Shown: positions 1-12,945, numbered from the stretch's first letter. The stretch is DNA of 21,044 nt from Armadillidium nasatum (GCA_009176605.1 SEYY01010647.1:1-21044), one strand, 5' to 3'. Numbers and translations are program-made. Notes: generated by a model not told the origin, from the letters alone.

Positions 1-32
<32 letters not shown>
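1..32. repeat. (AAT)n microsatellite at window edge
   Basis: Uninterrupted AAT trinucleotide repeat that starts outside the window. It grades into a short purine-rich AAGAAG/GAG stretch up to about position 66. Confidence 0.95.
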
Positions 33-34
<2 letters not shown>

Positions 35-194
35 TAAAAAGAAGAAGAGAAGAAGAAGAGGAAAAAATGTGAATAAAAAATTCAACATAAATTTAAATTT
101 TAAAATTAAAGTCAAAGGTTGTTGATCCTTTTAATCTACAAATCATTTACTGACTTTAAAGATAAAAGAAACTGCCGTGTGAATGATGGGAAAA

Positions 195-195
<1 letters not shown>

Positions 196-279
<84 letters not shown>

Positions 280-395
280 TTATCATTTATTACTATTATT
301 ATTAATATTATTTTATTATTAATAATAATTTATTTTATCATTTATTACTATTTTTATAATTACTATAATTATTATTATTATTATTATCTATATCT
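196..395. repeat. Imperfect (TTA)n microsatellite
   Basis: About 50 bp of pure ATT/TTA units (196-245), then further broken TTA runs to about 395. Open frames across it encode only poly-Tyr or poly-Leu and are not genes. Confidence 0.9.
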
Positions 396-451
396 TATTA
401 ATATTATTCCGTTCATTTTTGGCTTAGGTTCCATTTGGGCCAGGCAATATT

Positions 452-967
<516 letters not shown>

Positions 968-1096
968 TTTTAATAATAATTTAATTATAATAAAATTTTA
1001 TAATAAAATTTAACTGTCATACGCACATAAACTTATTATTATTATTATTATTATTATAATTATTATAAATTATTTATTTAATTAATTATTAATATA

Positions 1097-1099
<3 letters not shown>

Positions 1100-1159
<60 letters not shown>
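1100..1159. repeat. Poly-T tract of 60 bases
   Basis: Sixty consecutive T, the longest homopolymer in the window, followed by T-rich and (TTA)n sequence to 1195. It could be the poly-A tail of a minus-strand retroposon, but no recognisable element body adjoins it. Confidence 0.95.
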
Positions 1160-1194
<35 letters not shown>

Positions 1195-1289
1195 CATTAA
1201 TTATTATTTAAATAATATTTTATTACATTAATTTTTAATATATAATTATAAATTTTAAAATATTTATTACATATTAAACTTGCATCTTT

Positions 1290-1760
1290 AAAGTTTTTTT
1301 TTTAGGTAATTCTTGTTGTTCAACTCCATTTTCATAACGAAATTTTGAATACTATTGAACGATGTCGTCTCCCAACTTGACCAACACAGGAAGATGAGGT
1401 AAAAAAAATTGGATTTCTTAGCTTGGATATAAGAAAAGTTGATCCTATAAACATATATTTTCCTTTTCTAATTTCTTATGTCCATTTCATTAGTAAACTT
1501 TATTTCTTTCTCTCTATCATTTAGATAATATTTTGAAGCCCATCCACTGTTTTAGTGGATGATTCATAAAGCCTTTGCCAACATCTTGACTCGGTAAATG
1601 TTACTTGTATTTCGTAGTGATTTAATGAGGATAATAACATCTAATGAGGAAGATCTATGACTCGGTTGATAAGTTATTTTCTTCAATTGCTTTAGAACAT
1701 CAAAACTATTTGTAATAACAATCCAAACCTTTACTGTTATGATTTAAATTATTTATTGAA
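1290..1760. other. Unassigned mixed-composition DNA
   Basis: Complex, non-repetitive sequence without a long open frame and with stop codons in all frames. It contains a perfect 8-bp stem (CATCCACT at 1541-1548 with AGTGGATG at 1554-1561, loop of 5). I do not recognise a gene or element in it. Confidence 0.5.
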
Positions 1761-1787
1761 CTGTTTTTGGCAAACAAAATCAAACTT

Positions 1788-1929
<142 letters not shown>

Positions 1930-1967
1930 GTGCGATGTATCATTCGTAGTGTATTACCCAATCGCGT

Positions 1968-1999
1968 AAGTGTATAATAAGTGTATTTATTATACACTT
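1968..1999. repeat. Perfect 13-bp stem hairpin between two TA arrays
   Basis: AAGTGTATAATAA (1968-1980) is exactly complementary to TTATTATACACTT (1987-1999), with a 6-base loop. It lies in the ~150-bp spacer between the (TA)n arrays at 1788 and 2083. Function unknown. Confidence 0.8.
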
Positions 2000-2022
2000 T
2001 TACTATTCATTGCTAAATATAA

Positions 2023-2055
<33 letters not shown>

Positions 2056-2077
2056 AATATAATTTTAAATAATTTAA

Positions 2078-2082
<5 letters not shown>

Positions 2083-2169
<87 letters not shown>
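2083..2169. repeat. (TA)n array
   Basis: About 87 bp of nearly uninterrupted TA, preceded by an (AAT)/(ATG)-type tract at 2025-2056. Confidence 0.95.
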
Positions 2170-2170
<1 letters not shown>

Positions 2171-2366
2171 CGTAGTTATATATTGATTCAAATAAGTAGC
2201 AATAATTCAAATTTTTAAATAAAATAATAATTTTTTAAAAATTTGAAATAAATTTTCAATTAAACATAAAGTAAATAAACTAAATAAATAAAATAAAAAT
2301 GGAAATAAAAATTTTTATTTAATAAAAATTTTAATATATATTTAAAAATTTGTTAAAACTAAAAAA

Positions 2367-2911
<545 letters not shown>

Positions 2912-2992
<81 letters not shown>
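2912..2992. repeat. (GA)n microsatellite
   Basis: About 40 uninterrupted GA units. It is the only long dinucleotide array in the window that is not TA, and it gives poly Ser-Leu or Arg-Glu reading frames without biological meaning. Confidence 0.95.
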
Positions 2993-2995
<3 letters not shown>

Positions 2996-3173
2996 CTTCC
3001 AACGGCAAGTTGTTGACAGAACCATCCTTTCAAGTGTTTTTTTTATTTAAAAAAAACAGTATTTGGGTGTCGTCTTGAGCAGACTACAAGCTTTAAAACT
3101 GTCTATAATTTTTAACTCAAAGGATACGAAATTATATTTTCTAATAGTCATCCGATGAAAACATCCCTAAGTC

Positions 3174-3554
3174 ATGCTTGATCAGACTATGCTTTATATG
3201 CTACTGAAAGATCCATTATTCAATTTGGAAGAGGAAGAAGTTTTTACCATACCTTGCAGAACAGTTTGCTGGTTCAAGGCTGCAGAGGTTTTAACACCTT
3301 TTTCACAAAAATGGATCGTAATTGAAAAACTCCACCAAACCATCACAGAAAAGGGATGACAACTTCTTTGTAATTGTTGTACGCGTTTTGATGCTTCATT
3401 TGATGACCTATCCTACGCTCTATCATTCTTTGCTAAAACTATAAAGAGAATTTTTCTGTGCAAATCGTACGTGTACTTTCTTAAAAGGGCATCTGTGACT
3501 AAATGTCCGGCGCGGTTTTTGTTAACCCTTAACCATAAGTCCTCTTATTGTTAA
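3174..3554 (+). pseudogene. Small protein-coding remnant with one in-frame stop
   Basis: An ATG-initiated frame of 61 codons ends at a TGA (3357-3359) and continues in the same frame for another 64 codons to TAA (3552-3554). It therefore reads as one frame of about 126 codons broken by a single nonsense codon. The translation has ordinary amino-acid composition: an acidic run (LEEEEVF), a 'KWIVIEKLHQTI' segment, then 'DDLSYALSFFAKTIKRIF'. This is unlike the low-complexity frames around it. I infer the remnant of a real exon. The family is not securely recognised; it vaguely resembles parts of an uncharacterised arthropod family, possibly the one seen at 14.3 and 17.4 kb. A chance frame cannot be excluded. 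Confidence 0.45.
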
Positions 3555-3609
3555 GTGTTAACCATAAAAGAAAGGTTCATTGTATGAACATATCTTTTGC
3601 TTTTTGTTG

Positions 3610-3761
<152 letters not shown>

Positions 3762-3766
3762 AATTA

Positions 3767-3770
<4 letters not shown>

Positions 3771-3800
<30 letters not shown>
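3771..3800 (-). repeat. Poly-A tail (30 T on plus strand) of LINE A fragment
   Basis: Thirty T directly precede AAAACGCCACCACTCACGGG. On the minus strand this reads ...GTGGCGTTTT followed by 30 A, the expected layout of a retroposon 3' tail. Confidence 0.85.
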
Positions 3801-3806
<6 letters not shown>

Positions 3807-4495
3807 CCACCACTCACGGGCAGAGCCCTTTTCAAGGAGGGGCACACACACAAGGACAAAACTCATTCAAACACACACACCTAACGCACAGCCCTCAGGT
3901 GGGCGCAGACGGAAGACTTGAAGAGTGGAAGATTAAATACAGTTGAAAAAATAGAAGATGGTAGAGAATTCCACAGAAGAGGTGGCTGGAAAGAAGGAGG
4001 TACCACAACGGGCTAGCCTGGGATTCCCTACGTCCACACAAAATTGGTGCGAAAGCAGGGCACCCCTCGTGCAACGAGGACGACGCAACGGTGGAGGAAT
4101 GCGAGAGGCCAATTCCCTCGAGCACCTGCCATTGTAGTACCTGTAGAAAAGAGATAGCGCGCCAACGTCACGTCGCAGAGACAGAGGGTCAAGAGAGTTT
4201 GAAAGTAGGGACAGTTTATTAATCTCATAGCTTTTGACTCAACCCTATCCAGAAGAGAGGAGGAGCCAGATCCCCCCCAAATGTAGAAGGGCGAATAAGA
4301 CCTTATATATCTGGAGTAACTGCTAAGAAGAAAAAACTCTCGCAAAGAACTCCATTCTTAGAGGCCAGCATATATACAAGACAGTTTGTTGTTTTGTTTA
4401 GACCAAGAATGTTAATGTATTTGATCGAAGGGATTTAGGAGGTTTTTGAAGAGATGGAGAGTAAAGAGTTGTTTTTCAAGTTTTGATAAGAAAGG
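3801..4495 (-). mobile_element. 3' end of a Jockey/I-group LINE, family A, 5'-truncated and decayed
   Basis: The minus strand encodes remnants of the C-terminal region that follows the reverse transcriptase in Jockey-like non-LTR retrotransposons. Visible blocks are 'INILGLN' upstream, 'GGSGSSSLLDRVESKAMRLI' around 4200-4270, and, across frameshifts, a 'LSLRRDV...FYRYYNG' stretch and an arginine/cysteine-rich 'PRCTRGALLSHQFCVDVG' stretch. Several frameshifts and stops make it non-functional. The 3' UTR (3801-3900) holds a GT-rich segment, a GGGC-TCT-GCCC stem-loop and GTGGTGGCGTTTT before a 30-A tail. The upstream limit near 4495 is approximate. It differs from family B next door in its C-terminal words and 3' UTR. 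Family assignment is established knowledge of LINE motifs; the exact clade is inferred. Confidence 0.8.
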
Positions 4496-4529
4496 TTGAA
4501 TTTTTATATGAACGGAGTATCCATAAGGG

Positions 4530-4555
4530 ATATATTATAATATAATATATATATA

Positions 4556-4591
<36 letters not shown>
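4530..4591. repeat. Short interrupted (TA)n array
   Basis: About 62 bp of TA/ATT lying between LINE fragment A (ending near 4495) and the 3' end of LINE B (about 4737). Confidence 0.9.
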
Positions 4592-4593
<2 letters not shown>

Positions 4594-4742
4594 TAATACT
4601 ATGCTTATTATTATTCTGAAATATTTGCATTTTAGGATCTTGGAACAAAAAATTACTTTTTCCCCTGTCACACTTATGTAACGATGTAACAGCAACACGA
4701 TTTTTTTATCGCCCCGCTTCCTAGCTACTGTTTTTTATATCT

Positions 4743-4766
4743 CCTCCGGTGGGCAAATGCCGGAGG
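4743..4766 (-). repeat. 3' terminal hairpin of LINE B
   Basis: CCTCCGG (4743-4749) pairs perfectly with CCGGAGG (4760-4766) across a 10-base loop. On the minus strand the stem is followed by AGATATAAAAAAC, the element's 3' tail. The same hairpin appears in the related fragment at 12429-12452. Confidence 0.75.
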
Positions 4767-4812
4767 CCTACAATTATCCACCAGAGTTGGGAAACAGTCA
4801 GAAGTTTGGTAG

Positions 4813-5260
4813 CTAATGGCCGACGTGACCCGATACACGGCGTTTAAAAGTGTACAAGTCCAAGGAAGTTGGGAAAACAAATAAAGGAAGTGTGTTCCAG
4901 ACTTTACCAGTTGAATACAAGTAAGAATGAGCATAGCGGTTAAGTCTGGGGTATGAGAGTTGAACAGTGAAAAAATGAGAGTGTGTAGAAAGGCATGTCG
5001 CACGAGCCCTTCTCAATGGAGGGGTATGCGACGTGAGAGTTCAGAAGAGCAATGTCCGTTGTGATAACGATAGCATAGAGAGGGGAAGAAAGAGATTGGA
5101 GAGTGTTAGTAAGAGCAAAAGAATTTATAAGACGAAAAGCCCTAGACCCCACCTTTAAGAGAAGAGCTGCATGAGTGGAACCACCCAAATATGTGAGGCG
5201 TACTCCATACAGAGGCGAACAACACCCCTATAACGAGCAAGCAACTGGGGTGGCTTAAAA
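4813..5260 (-). pseudogene. LINE B C-terminal region downstream of the RT
   Basis: Minus-strand words are 'MEYASHIWGGSTHAALL' followed by 'VGSRAFRLINSFALTNTLQS', then 'YSTGKVWNTLP', 'FVFPTSLDLYTFKRRVSG' and the terminal 'HVGH'. This is the usual ending of Jockey-like ORF2 proteins common in crustaceans. The words are spread over at least three frames, so frameshifts separate them. The terminal words recur on the plus strand at 12262-12420 (family member C). Confidence 0.8.
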
Positions 5261-5263
5261 AAA

Positions 5264-6280
5264 TTACGAAGGCGCATCAGAACCCCAACCTCTTAGAAGC
5301 TTTCCAAGAAAGATCACGAGAAAAAGAAACACCGAGAATATTGAGGACAGATAAAGGTTTGTGTTGAGTGTTTTCGAAGAAGATGTCATAGTTGTGTTGA
5401 AGATTGTGTCGAGTAGAAAGATGGAGGAATTGAGTATTAAAGGCATTGAAAACGAGCATGTTTTCTCTGCCGAATTTGAAATACGAGAAAGATCAGAGGT
5501 CAGTTGCTCCAAGGTCATCCTTCTTGAATCTATTAACTGTTGTTGGGAGGGGCGTCTTTCAAATTGAAAGGAGTAATGAAAGGGTGGAGTCATTGGCAAA
5601 GGAGTGTATAGAAGACGAAGGAATAGAGAGGTCATTAATGAAAATTAAAAAAAAGAATTCGTGATAGGACAGATCCTTGAGGTACACCACTATTTATAGA
5701 TTTAAAGGAAGAACGGTGGCCATCTACAACAGCTGCTATAGAACGAACGGAAAGGAAATTAAGAGAAGGTCACAGAGAGAAGGATAGATTCCGAAAGAAG
5801 GAAGTTTCGAAATCAAAGCTTTGTACCAGACTCTATGGAAGGCTTTCGATATGTCTAGCGCAACAGCGAAAGACTCACCGAAACTCTGAAGAGCGGAGGA
5901 CCAAGAGTCAGAAAGTAGGAAAAGATCACCAGTAGAACGTTCTTTACGAAAGCCATACTGGCAATCAGAGATAAGCTTAGAAGAATGAAGGTGTTTTCAA
6001 ATCTTCCTGCTAAAGATAGATTCAAAAACTTTAGAAAGAACGGAGGTTAAAGAAATAGGACGATAGTTAGAGGGTTGAGAGGTGTCCCCATACTTCCACA
6101 AGCTGAATGAGCGCGCGTTTCAAGTAATAAGGGAAGGTCGAAGTGGAGAGACAAAGATGAAATAGTTTACCAAAGCAGGGTGCTAAGCTCGGGAGTACAG
6201 GTTTTGAGAACCGCAGGAGGAACACCATCAGGACCATACGCTTTCTTACTGTTAAGCTGAGAGATAGCAGAAATGACATT
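5264..6280 (-). pseudogene. LINE B reverse transcriptase domain, inactivated
   Basis: Minus-strand blocks in RT order, spread over shifted frames: 'KRMVLMVFLLRFSK' (from the usual AYGPDG entry block) near 6230; 'NYRPISLTSVLSKVFES' near 6030-6080; 'YGFRKERSTGDLF' near 5940; motif A 'ALDISKAFHRVWY' (5823-5861); motif B 'NSGVPQGSVLS' near 5680; and motif C 'SFANDSTLH' near 5595. In active members motif C has two adjacent aspartates; here the first is asparagine. The later 'DLSRIS', 'FLHLSTRHNLQHNYDIFF' and 'LNILGVSFSRDLSW' words match the thumb-proximal part of such LINEs. The frameshifts and the altered motif C mean it cannot encode an active polymerase. Confidence 0.85.
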
Positions 6281-6437
6281 TTAGAATAAATTACAATGTT
6301 AGATATAAATGAGTTGGAGGGGGTTGAAGGAGGAGAAATAGCTTCAGAATCGTCTAAGGTAGAGTTAGAGGCAAAGGTTTAAGCGAAGAGTTCAGCTTTA
6401 CTAGAAGGTAAAATGGCAGTTGTACCATTAGAAGAAA

Positions 6438-6945
6438 CTAGAGGAGGGAAAGAGGAAGAAGCAAAGTTAGAGTTGACATTTTTTGCAAAATGCCAGAAAG
6501 GGCGTTAGGAAGAGGAACCAGAAAGATTATTGCATTTGCGGTGGAGAAAAGAGTTTTTGGTATCTCGAAGAATAGATTTTGCACGATTCCAGGATGAAAT
6601 ACAAGTTGAATGAGTTTCAGGAGTTTGAAGACGACGGTAATCTCTGTAGCAGCAGCATGTTTGCTAGATTTAGTAGAAGGGAAAGAATATCTAATGTGCG
6701 CCTCCATGCCAGAGAGAATAACCTCGGTTATGCGCTCAGCACACTCCGAGGAACCCTTCCCATGAAAGTAATCTTTCCATGGGAAATCGGTGAAGTACAA
6801 CCTCAAGTCAGACCAGTTAGCAGCACCGAAGTGCCAGAAACGTCTCCTCGCCGAAGACTTGAAGAGACAGAACAAGATACGGAGATAAGAAGGTGATCGG
6901 ATGAACCCAGGGGAGGAAAGTAGTTAAGGGAAGGATCCATTGTTG
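6438..6945 (-). pseudogene. LINE B end of endonuclease domain and linker
   Basis: A minus-strand frame contains 'DPSLNYFPPLGSSDH' (about 6945-6892), which carries the conserved SDH near the end of APE endonucleases. A second frame, 145 codons long, carries 'RRRFWHFGAANWSDLRLYF' and 'FPWKDYF', the linker words that follow the endonuclease in this LINE group. The frame change falls between SDH and RRRFWHF. The upstream endonuclease half is displaced to beyond 7790 by an insertion. Confidence 0.8.
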
Positions 6946-7790
6946 AAAAAAAAATTTTTTCATCCGATTCTCCTGAAAATTTCAGTATAGATAGCTTTTT
7001 TCCCGACGAAAAACCTCCATTCCTAACGTTTTTACGAGGATTTAAAGTTTAGAAGTTATTTCGGAAATTTAAGGTAAGTTTAAATCTACGGTGAGGCCGC
7101 ATAAAAAATTTTTTTGGTCTGAAATTTGGTGTATATATTTCAAAATCTATTGGCTACAAAAACTTCTTACAGAGTTTTGATGTGTGGATAACAGAAAACA
7201 GGTTATATGCCCTTACATGACCAGGTGTCGAAATTTTTTTTCTAATTTTGAAAAATTCACACCTTCGGACAAAAAATTTGTAAAAAAAAATCTGGATTGG
7301 AAGTCTTTTTTTTTAACTTTATTAGAGAAGGGATAGATCTAACTTTTTTAAAACACTTTTAAAACCTATTTGTCTGATTCGAGATACAGCTTATCGAAAA
7401 TGGCCAAATTTTCGACGAAATTTTCCAAATTTTGAGAGGCTGTATCTCGAACAAACAATTAGGTTTTAAAAGTGTCTTAAATAAATGTTTTAGATTCATC
7501 CTTCCTCTAAACAATATCCAATTTTCAAAAACATTCAACACATGAATTTTTTTTAAGAAATTTTTTTCTCCGGAAGGGAATATATTTTTCAATTTTTTTC
7601 AAAAAAAAATTGAACTTCTATAATCAAACGCTATCCGTAATATTCCCAAATGTTCTCTGTTAATATTGTAGAAATTGGGGCTAAGAATGTATAGGGGAGT
7701 TTTTGGATCATTCTGACCACTATTTTATCACTTTAATCTATTTAAAGACTATAACCCGTTAGAAACTCAGAAAAACGTCAGAAATCGAAT
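6946..7790. mobile_element. AT-rich foldback-type insertion inside the LINE B endonuclease
   Basis: This segment separates the 'GDLNAHH' half of the endonuclease from the 'SSDH' end, and its translation matches nothing expected between them. Its centre is a long imperfect inverted repeat: 7354-7390 (ending CGAGATACAGC) pairs with 7439-7474 (starting GCTGTATCTCG) with few mismatches. Looser pairing extends to about 7230 and 7600, including CCTTCGGA near 7262 against CCTTCCGGAG near 7575. The loop contains a further small palindrome (TCGAAAAT/ATTTTCGA). There is no open frame of note. I infer a non-autonomous foldback or MITE-like element; outer ends and target duplication are not resolved. Confidence 0.6.
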
Positions 7791-7983
7791 GTTGCTCTGG
7801 ATAGAAAAGTCGTAGGTGAGTTCACTGGCTGGATCATAAGAACTAGATGATAGCCATTAGTTGTGGTGAGCATTTAAATCACCTAAAATGATAATTTTGG
7901 ACAGAATGTGCTTTATTTTTTAGTAGTTTTTTAAGTCAGTAGAATTAGGAGATAATAGAGACAGAATAAATAAATTTAGTAGT

Positions 7984-7994
7984 AGAGCTTAAGC
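7984..7994. repeat. 11-bp target-site duplication, left copy
   Basis: AGAGCTTAAGC, identical to 8078-8088. The two flank the 83-bp insertion; taking out one copy plus the insertion restores the expected endonuclease wording around 'LKLSSTTKF'. Confidence 0.8.
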
Positions 7995-8077
7995 TTGTGT
8001 GTGTGTGTTTGAATGAGCTTTGTGCATGTGCGTGTTCCTTGAAAAGGGCTCTGCCCGTGAGTGGTGGCGTTTGCAAG
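7995..8077 (+). mobile_element. 83-bp retroposed 3' end of a LINE A-type element
   Basis: The plus-strand sequence matches the minus-strand 3' UTR of LINE A (about 3801-3885): a GT-rich start, TTTGAATGAG, then a 34-base identical block including GGGCTCTGCCC and GTGAGTGGTGGCG. It is flanked by a perfect 11-bp direct repeat, the usual signature of target-primed insertion, and is severely 5'-truncated. Its tail is TTTGCAAG and not poly-A. It lies inside the endonuclease of LINE B, so it inserted later than LINE B. Confidence 0.8.
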
Positions 8078-8088
8078 AGAGCTTAAGC
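8078..8088. repeat. 11-bp target-site duplication, right copy
   Basis: AGAGCTTAAGC, identical to 7984-7994. Confidence 0.8.
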
Positions 8089-8689
8089 CATAAAGCAGAG
8101 AATTCAGGAGACTCAAAATTAGAGACACGAGAACAAATAACATTATTGCGCACATGTGCACAACAACTGGCTTTGACTGAAAATTGAGGATAGACACAGT
8201 AGGAGGTAACAGAATAAAGCTTGCTGTCAGCACACTCAAGCACCTGAGTTTCGGTTAAGAACAAGAAATGAGGTTTAGAAGAAGAGAGAGATGGTGTTCG
8301 ACAAAGGGGAAATTAGAAAGAAGACCGCTAATGTTGCAGAAATTAATGAAAAAAGAAAACCGTGCACCACGGAAAGCCGAACGTAAATTTCTAGGAACAT
8401 GAGAAGAAATGGGGTGGAGAGGTTGTTGGAGCATAAACACTTCAATATGAGGCGAGGGTACACTAGAGACCCTCTTAGAAAGTAAAACGCGAAAAGGAAC
8501 GAACCAAAGGGCAACGGAGTGAAACGGAATGGTCTAGCTCATCCTATCACTCCGCGGGTTATGCCCAATGGAGAGTACTTGCATCACTTTGTACGGCGCT
8601 ACGTCCTCTCCCTATGACGGGCAACTAGTGCTCAAACTTAACTTTTGTTGTAACTTTAATTTTGTAACAATACGTTCCGTAGTACTGGG

Positions 8690-10566
<1,877 letters not shown>

Positions 10567-10660
<94 letters not shown>

Positions 10661-10668
10661 TATTATAT
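10567..10668. repeat. (TA)n array, right flank of the Tc1-like element
   Basis: About 100 bp of TA with a few slips, starting at the base after the element's terminal CAACCAC. Confidence 0.95.
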
Positions 10669-11137
10669 TTAATAATCGCATTTTAATTAAGATTAAAACA
10701 TTAAAAAGAAAAAGATTAAAAAAATAACGGTTAAAAAAAAAAAAAAAATTAAAAAAGGTTAAAAATTCACGTTTTACAAGTAATCCAGTGATTTTTCAAG
10801 ATTCAAGACAAAGGCTAGGCGCACACTTGCGATTTTCTGCCGCTGCGATCGAAAAATCGCCATCGTTTTAAAATATTTGGGGTGCGCGCATTTGGCGACT
10901 AATTATTCGGAACTTAAACAATAAAAAATAGGATTTGATAGAGAGAAGTCATGTTGTTAAGAGGCGTAAATTAATAAAACTTTATGGTATTCTTAAGAAA
11001 ATTATTAGTAATATTATTTATCAATCTTATATACAAAACTGTTAATAATATCATCAATCTCAAAAAAAAATCTTTGGAAATATAGAAATTTCCAGTTTTT
11101 CAATTGATAGGTAATTTGCCTTAATGCTGCATTGCTA
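10669..11137. other. Unassigned DNA with a GATCG-rich hairpin
   Basis: Mostly AT-rich. A GC-richer patch at 10815-10905 contains an 8-bp perfect stem: GCGATTTT (10829-10836) against AAAATCGC (10853-10860). No open frame of note. I see no gene here. Confidence 0.5.
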
Positions 11138-11333
11138 CACTACAAAATTGTCCTAACGAATCGTTGGGACAAGTGGCAAAAATGTCATAAATTTTTTCTT
11201 TTATTTTCTTATTAGAAAATAAATCGGTGAAGAGACTTTCGTATGCTTAACATGTTTTTCTCTATTGAAAATTTTACTGTGACATATTTTTGCCACTTGT
11301 CCCAACGATTCGTTAGGACAATTTTTGCATAGC
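11138..11333 (+). mobile_element. MITE, copy 1 of 2
   Basis: About 195 bp with long terminal inverted repeats. The left arm (from 11138) is CACTACAAAATTGTCC followed by TAACGAATCGTTGGGACAAG and TGGCAAAAATGTC; the right arm is its inverse, ending ...GTTAGGACAATTTTTGCA. TA precedes the left end; the right end is slightly mutated (GCATAG), so the boundary is 11329-11333. No coding capacity. TA flanks and small size suggest a Tc1/mariner-type non-autonomous element. Confidence 0.88.
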
Positions 11334-11569
11334 TAAGGCTGCATCTTTGGACATTCGATTTCTGTTCGTCGATACGAAACCTTTATGTTTCTTTTAAGGT
11401 TTTCCATTTGTACCGTCGTTTGCAAATTTCACACGAGACCCTGTATAAACTCCCTGATTTTTCGATATCCGTGAAGTTATTATTATTAAATTATTAAAAG
11501 TGAAAATAATTTGAAAATTGTTTATATTTCCCTATTTTAAGTTGTCTTTTTCAACAGTTAATATATGAA
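11334..11569. other. Unassigned spacer
   Basis: Mixed-composition sequence with a stretch around 11350-11470 that has no long open frame. No gene or element is recognised. Confidence 0.4.
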
Positions 11570-11643
<74 letters not shown>

Positions 11644-11647
11644 ATTA
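11570..11647. repeat. (TTA)n microsatellite
   Basis: About 26 TTA units with one slip near the right end. On the minus strand a frame through it encodes poly-Asn. Confidence 0.95.
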
Positions 11648-11693
11648 TTAAGAAAATTAATACTATAATAATAATAAAAAAAAAATAAATATA

Positions 11694-11836
<143 letters not shown>

Positions 11837-11899
11837 GCATGGTTGCTAAGTGGCGTAAATTTGCTGAAGATATTGTAATTTATTGGGGCCGTGCTTCAT

Positions 11900-11924
11900 A
11901 AAAAAAAAAAAAAAAAAAAAAAAA
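11900..11924. repeat. Poly-A tract of 25 bases
   Basis: Runs of A after GTGCTTCAT. It could be a retroposon tail of a plus-strand element between 11834 and 11899, but that segment is too short to identify. Confidence 0.85.
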
Positions 11925-12110
11925 TTTGAAGGAAAATTAATCATAAGTGGGTAAAGAATTTTAGGATTTTATTTTATTTATTTATTTATTTTATTTCTTT
12001 TAAGTTTTTTTTTATTTAAGTTTTTTTTTTTTCTTTTATTCTTATTTTTTTTTTCCTAATTATAAATTGTTTTATTTTATATTATCAGTTAGAAAAGGTT
12101 TTATACTATT

Positions 12111-12113
<3 letters not shown>
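11925..12113. other. Low-complexity T-rich spacer
   Basis: T-rich runs interspersed with TTTA units; no gene seen. Confidence 0.6.
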
Positions 12114-12180
<67 letters not shown>

Positions 12181-12208
12181 TTAATTATTATTATTATTAT
12201 TATTATTA
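12114..12208. repeat. (TAA)n then (TTA)n microsatellites
   Basis: About 64 bp of TAA/AAT units (12114-12177) followed, after a short break, by about 23 bp of TTA (12186-12208), forming an inverted pair of trinucleotide tracts. Confidence 0.92.
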
Positions 12209-12239
12209 CTATTATTGAAATAATTTATTTTATTTCAAA

Positions 12240-12590
<351 letters not shown>

Positions 12591-12608
12591 AAATTATTTT
12601 AATATTTT

Positions 12609-12610
<2 letters not shown>

Positions 12611-12639
<29 letters not shown>
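12611..12639. repeat. Poly-T tract of 29 bases
   Basis: Uninterrupted T between two (TA)n arrays. Confidence 0.95.
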
Positions 12640-12641
<2 letters not shown>

Positions 12642-12669
12642 TATTATTAATTTATATATATAAATAATA

Positions 12670-12822
<153 letters not shown>

Positions 12823-12945
12823 CCTATGTATTAGGGATAATCTTCGCTAAAATGTGAAGATCCAAGTTTTATTAATTTTTATATTTATGTTTCGGGTTTT
12901 TATGCATTATTATCCCTATAAAGATTAAGCTCCAAATAGTTAATA

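Larger units (their letters stand above)
7791..8514 (-). pseudogene. LINE B APE-type endonuclease, N-terminal part
   Basis: Minus-strand words, in order: 'NISGLLSNFPFVEHHL' (about 8330-8275), 'FLTETQVLECADSKLYS' with the active-site Glu of a TETQ block (about 8264), 'ESPEFSALWLKLS', then after an 83-bp insertion 'SSTTKFIYSVS', 'LLSPNSTD' and 'IIILGDLNAHH' (about 7855-7912), the conserved GDxNAHH block. This is the apurinic-endonuclease-like domain that nicks target DNA for target-primed reverse transcription. Stops follow both LKNY and NAHHN, and frameshifts separate the blocks. The remainder of the domain lies beyond the foldback insertion. Confidence 0.8.

Noticed and set aside
119..322. 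Plus-strand frame of 67 codons with poly-Tyr
   Set aside because: Made mostly of the (TTA)n microsatellite, with no conserved sequence around it.
1541..1561. Rho-independent terminator (8-bp stem)
   Set aside because: A bacterial-type terminator is meaningless in this eukaryotic context, and there is no adjacent gene.
5361..5664. Plus-strand frames of 68 and 72 codons
   Set aside because: They are antisense to the LINE B reverse transcriptase region.
6579..6896. Plus-strand frame of 105 codons
   Set aside because: It is antisense to the LINE B linker, whose minus-strand words (RRRFWHF, FPWKDYF) are recognisable.
3801..8077. Inverted copies of a ~75-bp sequence at 3801-3885 and 7995-8077 as ends of one large composite transposon
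   Set aside because: The right copy has its own 11-bp target duplication and lies inside LINE B, and the left copy is the 3' end of LINE A with a poly-A tail. They are two separate retroposition products.
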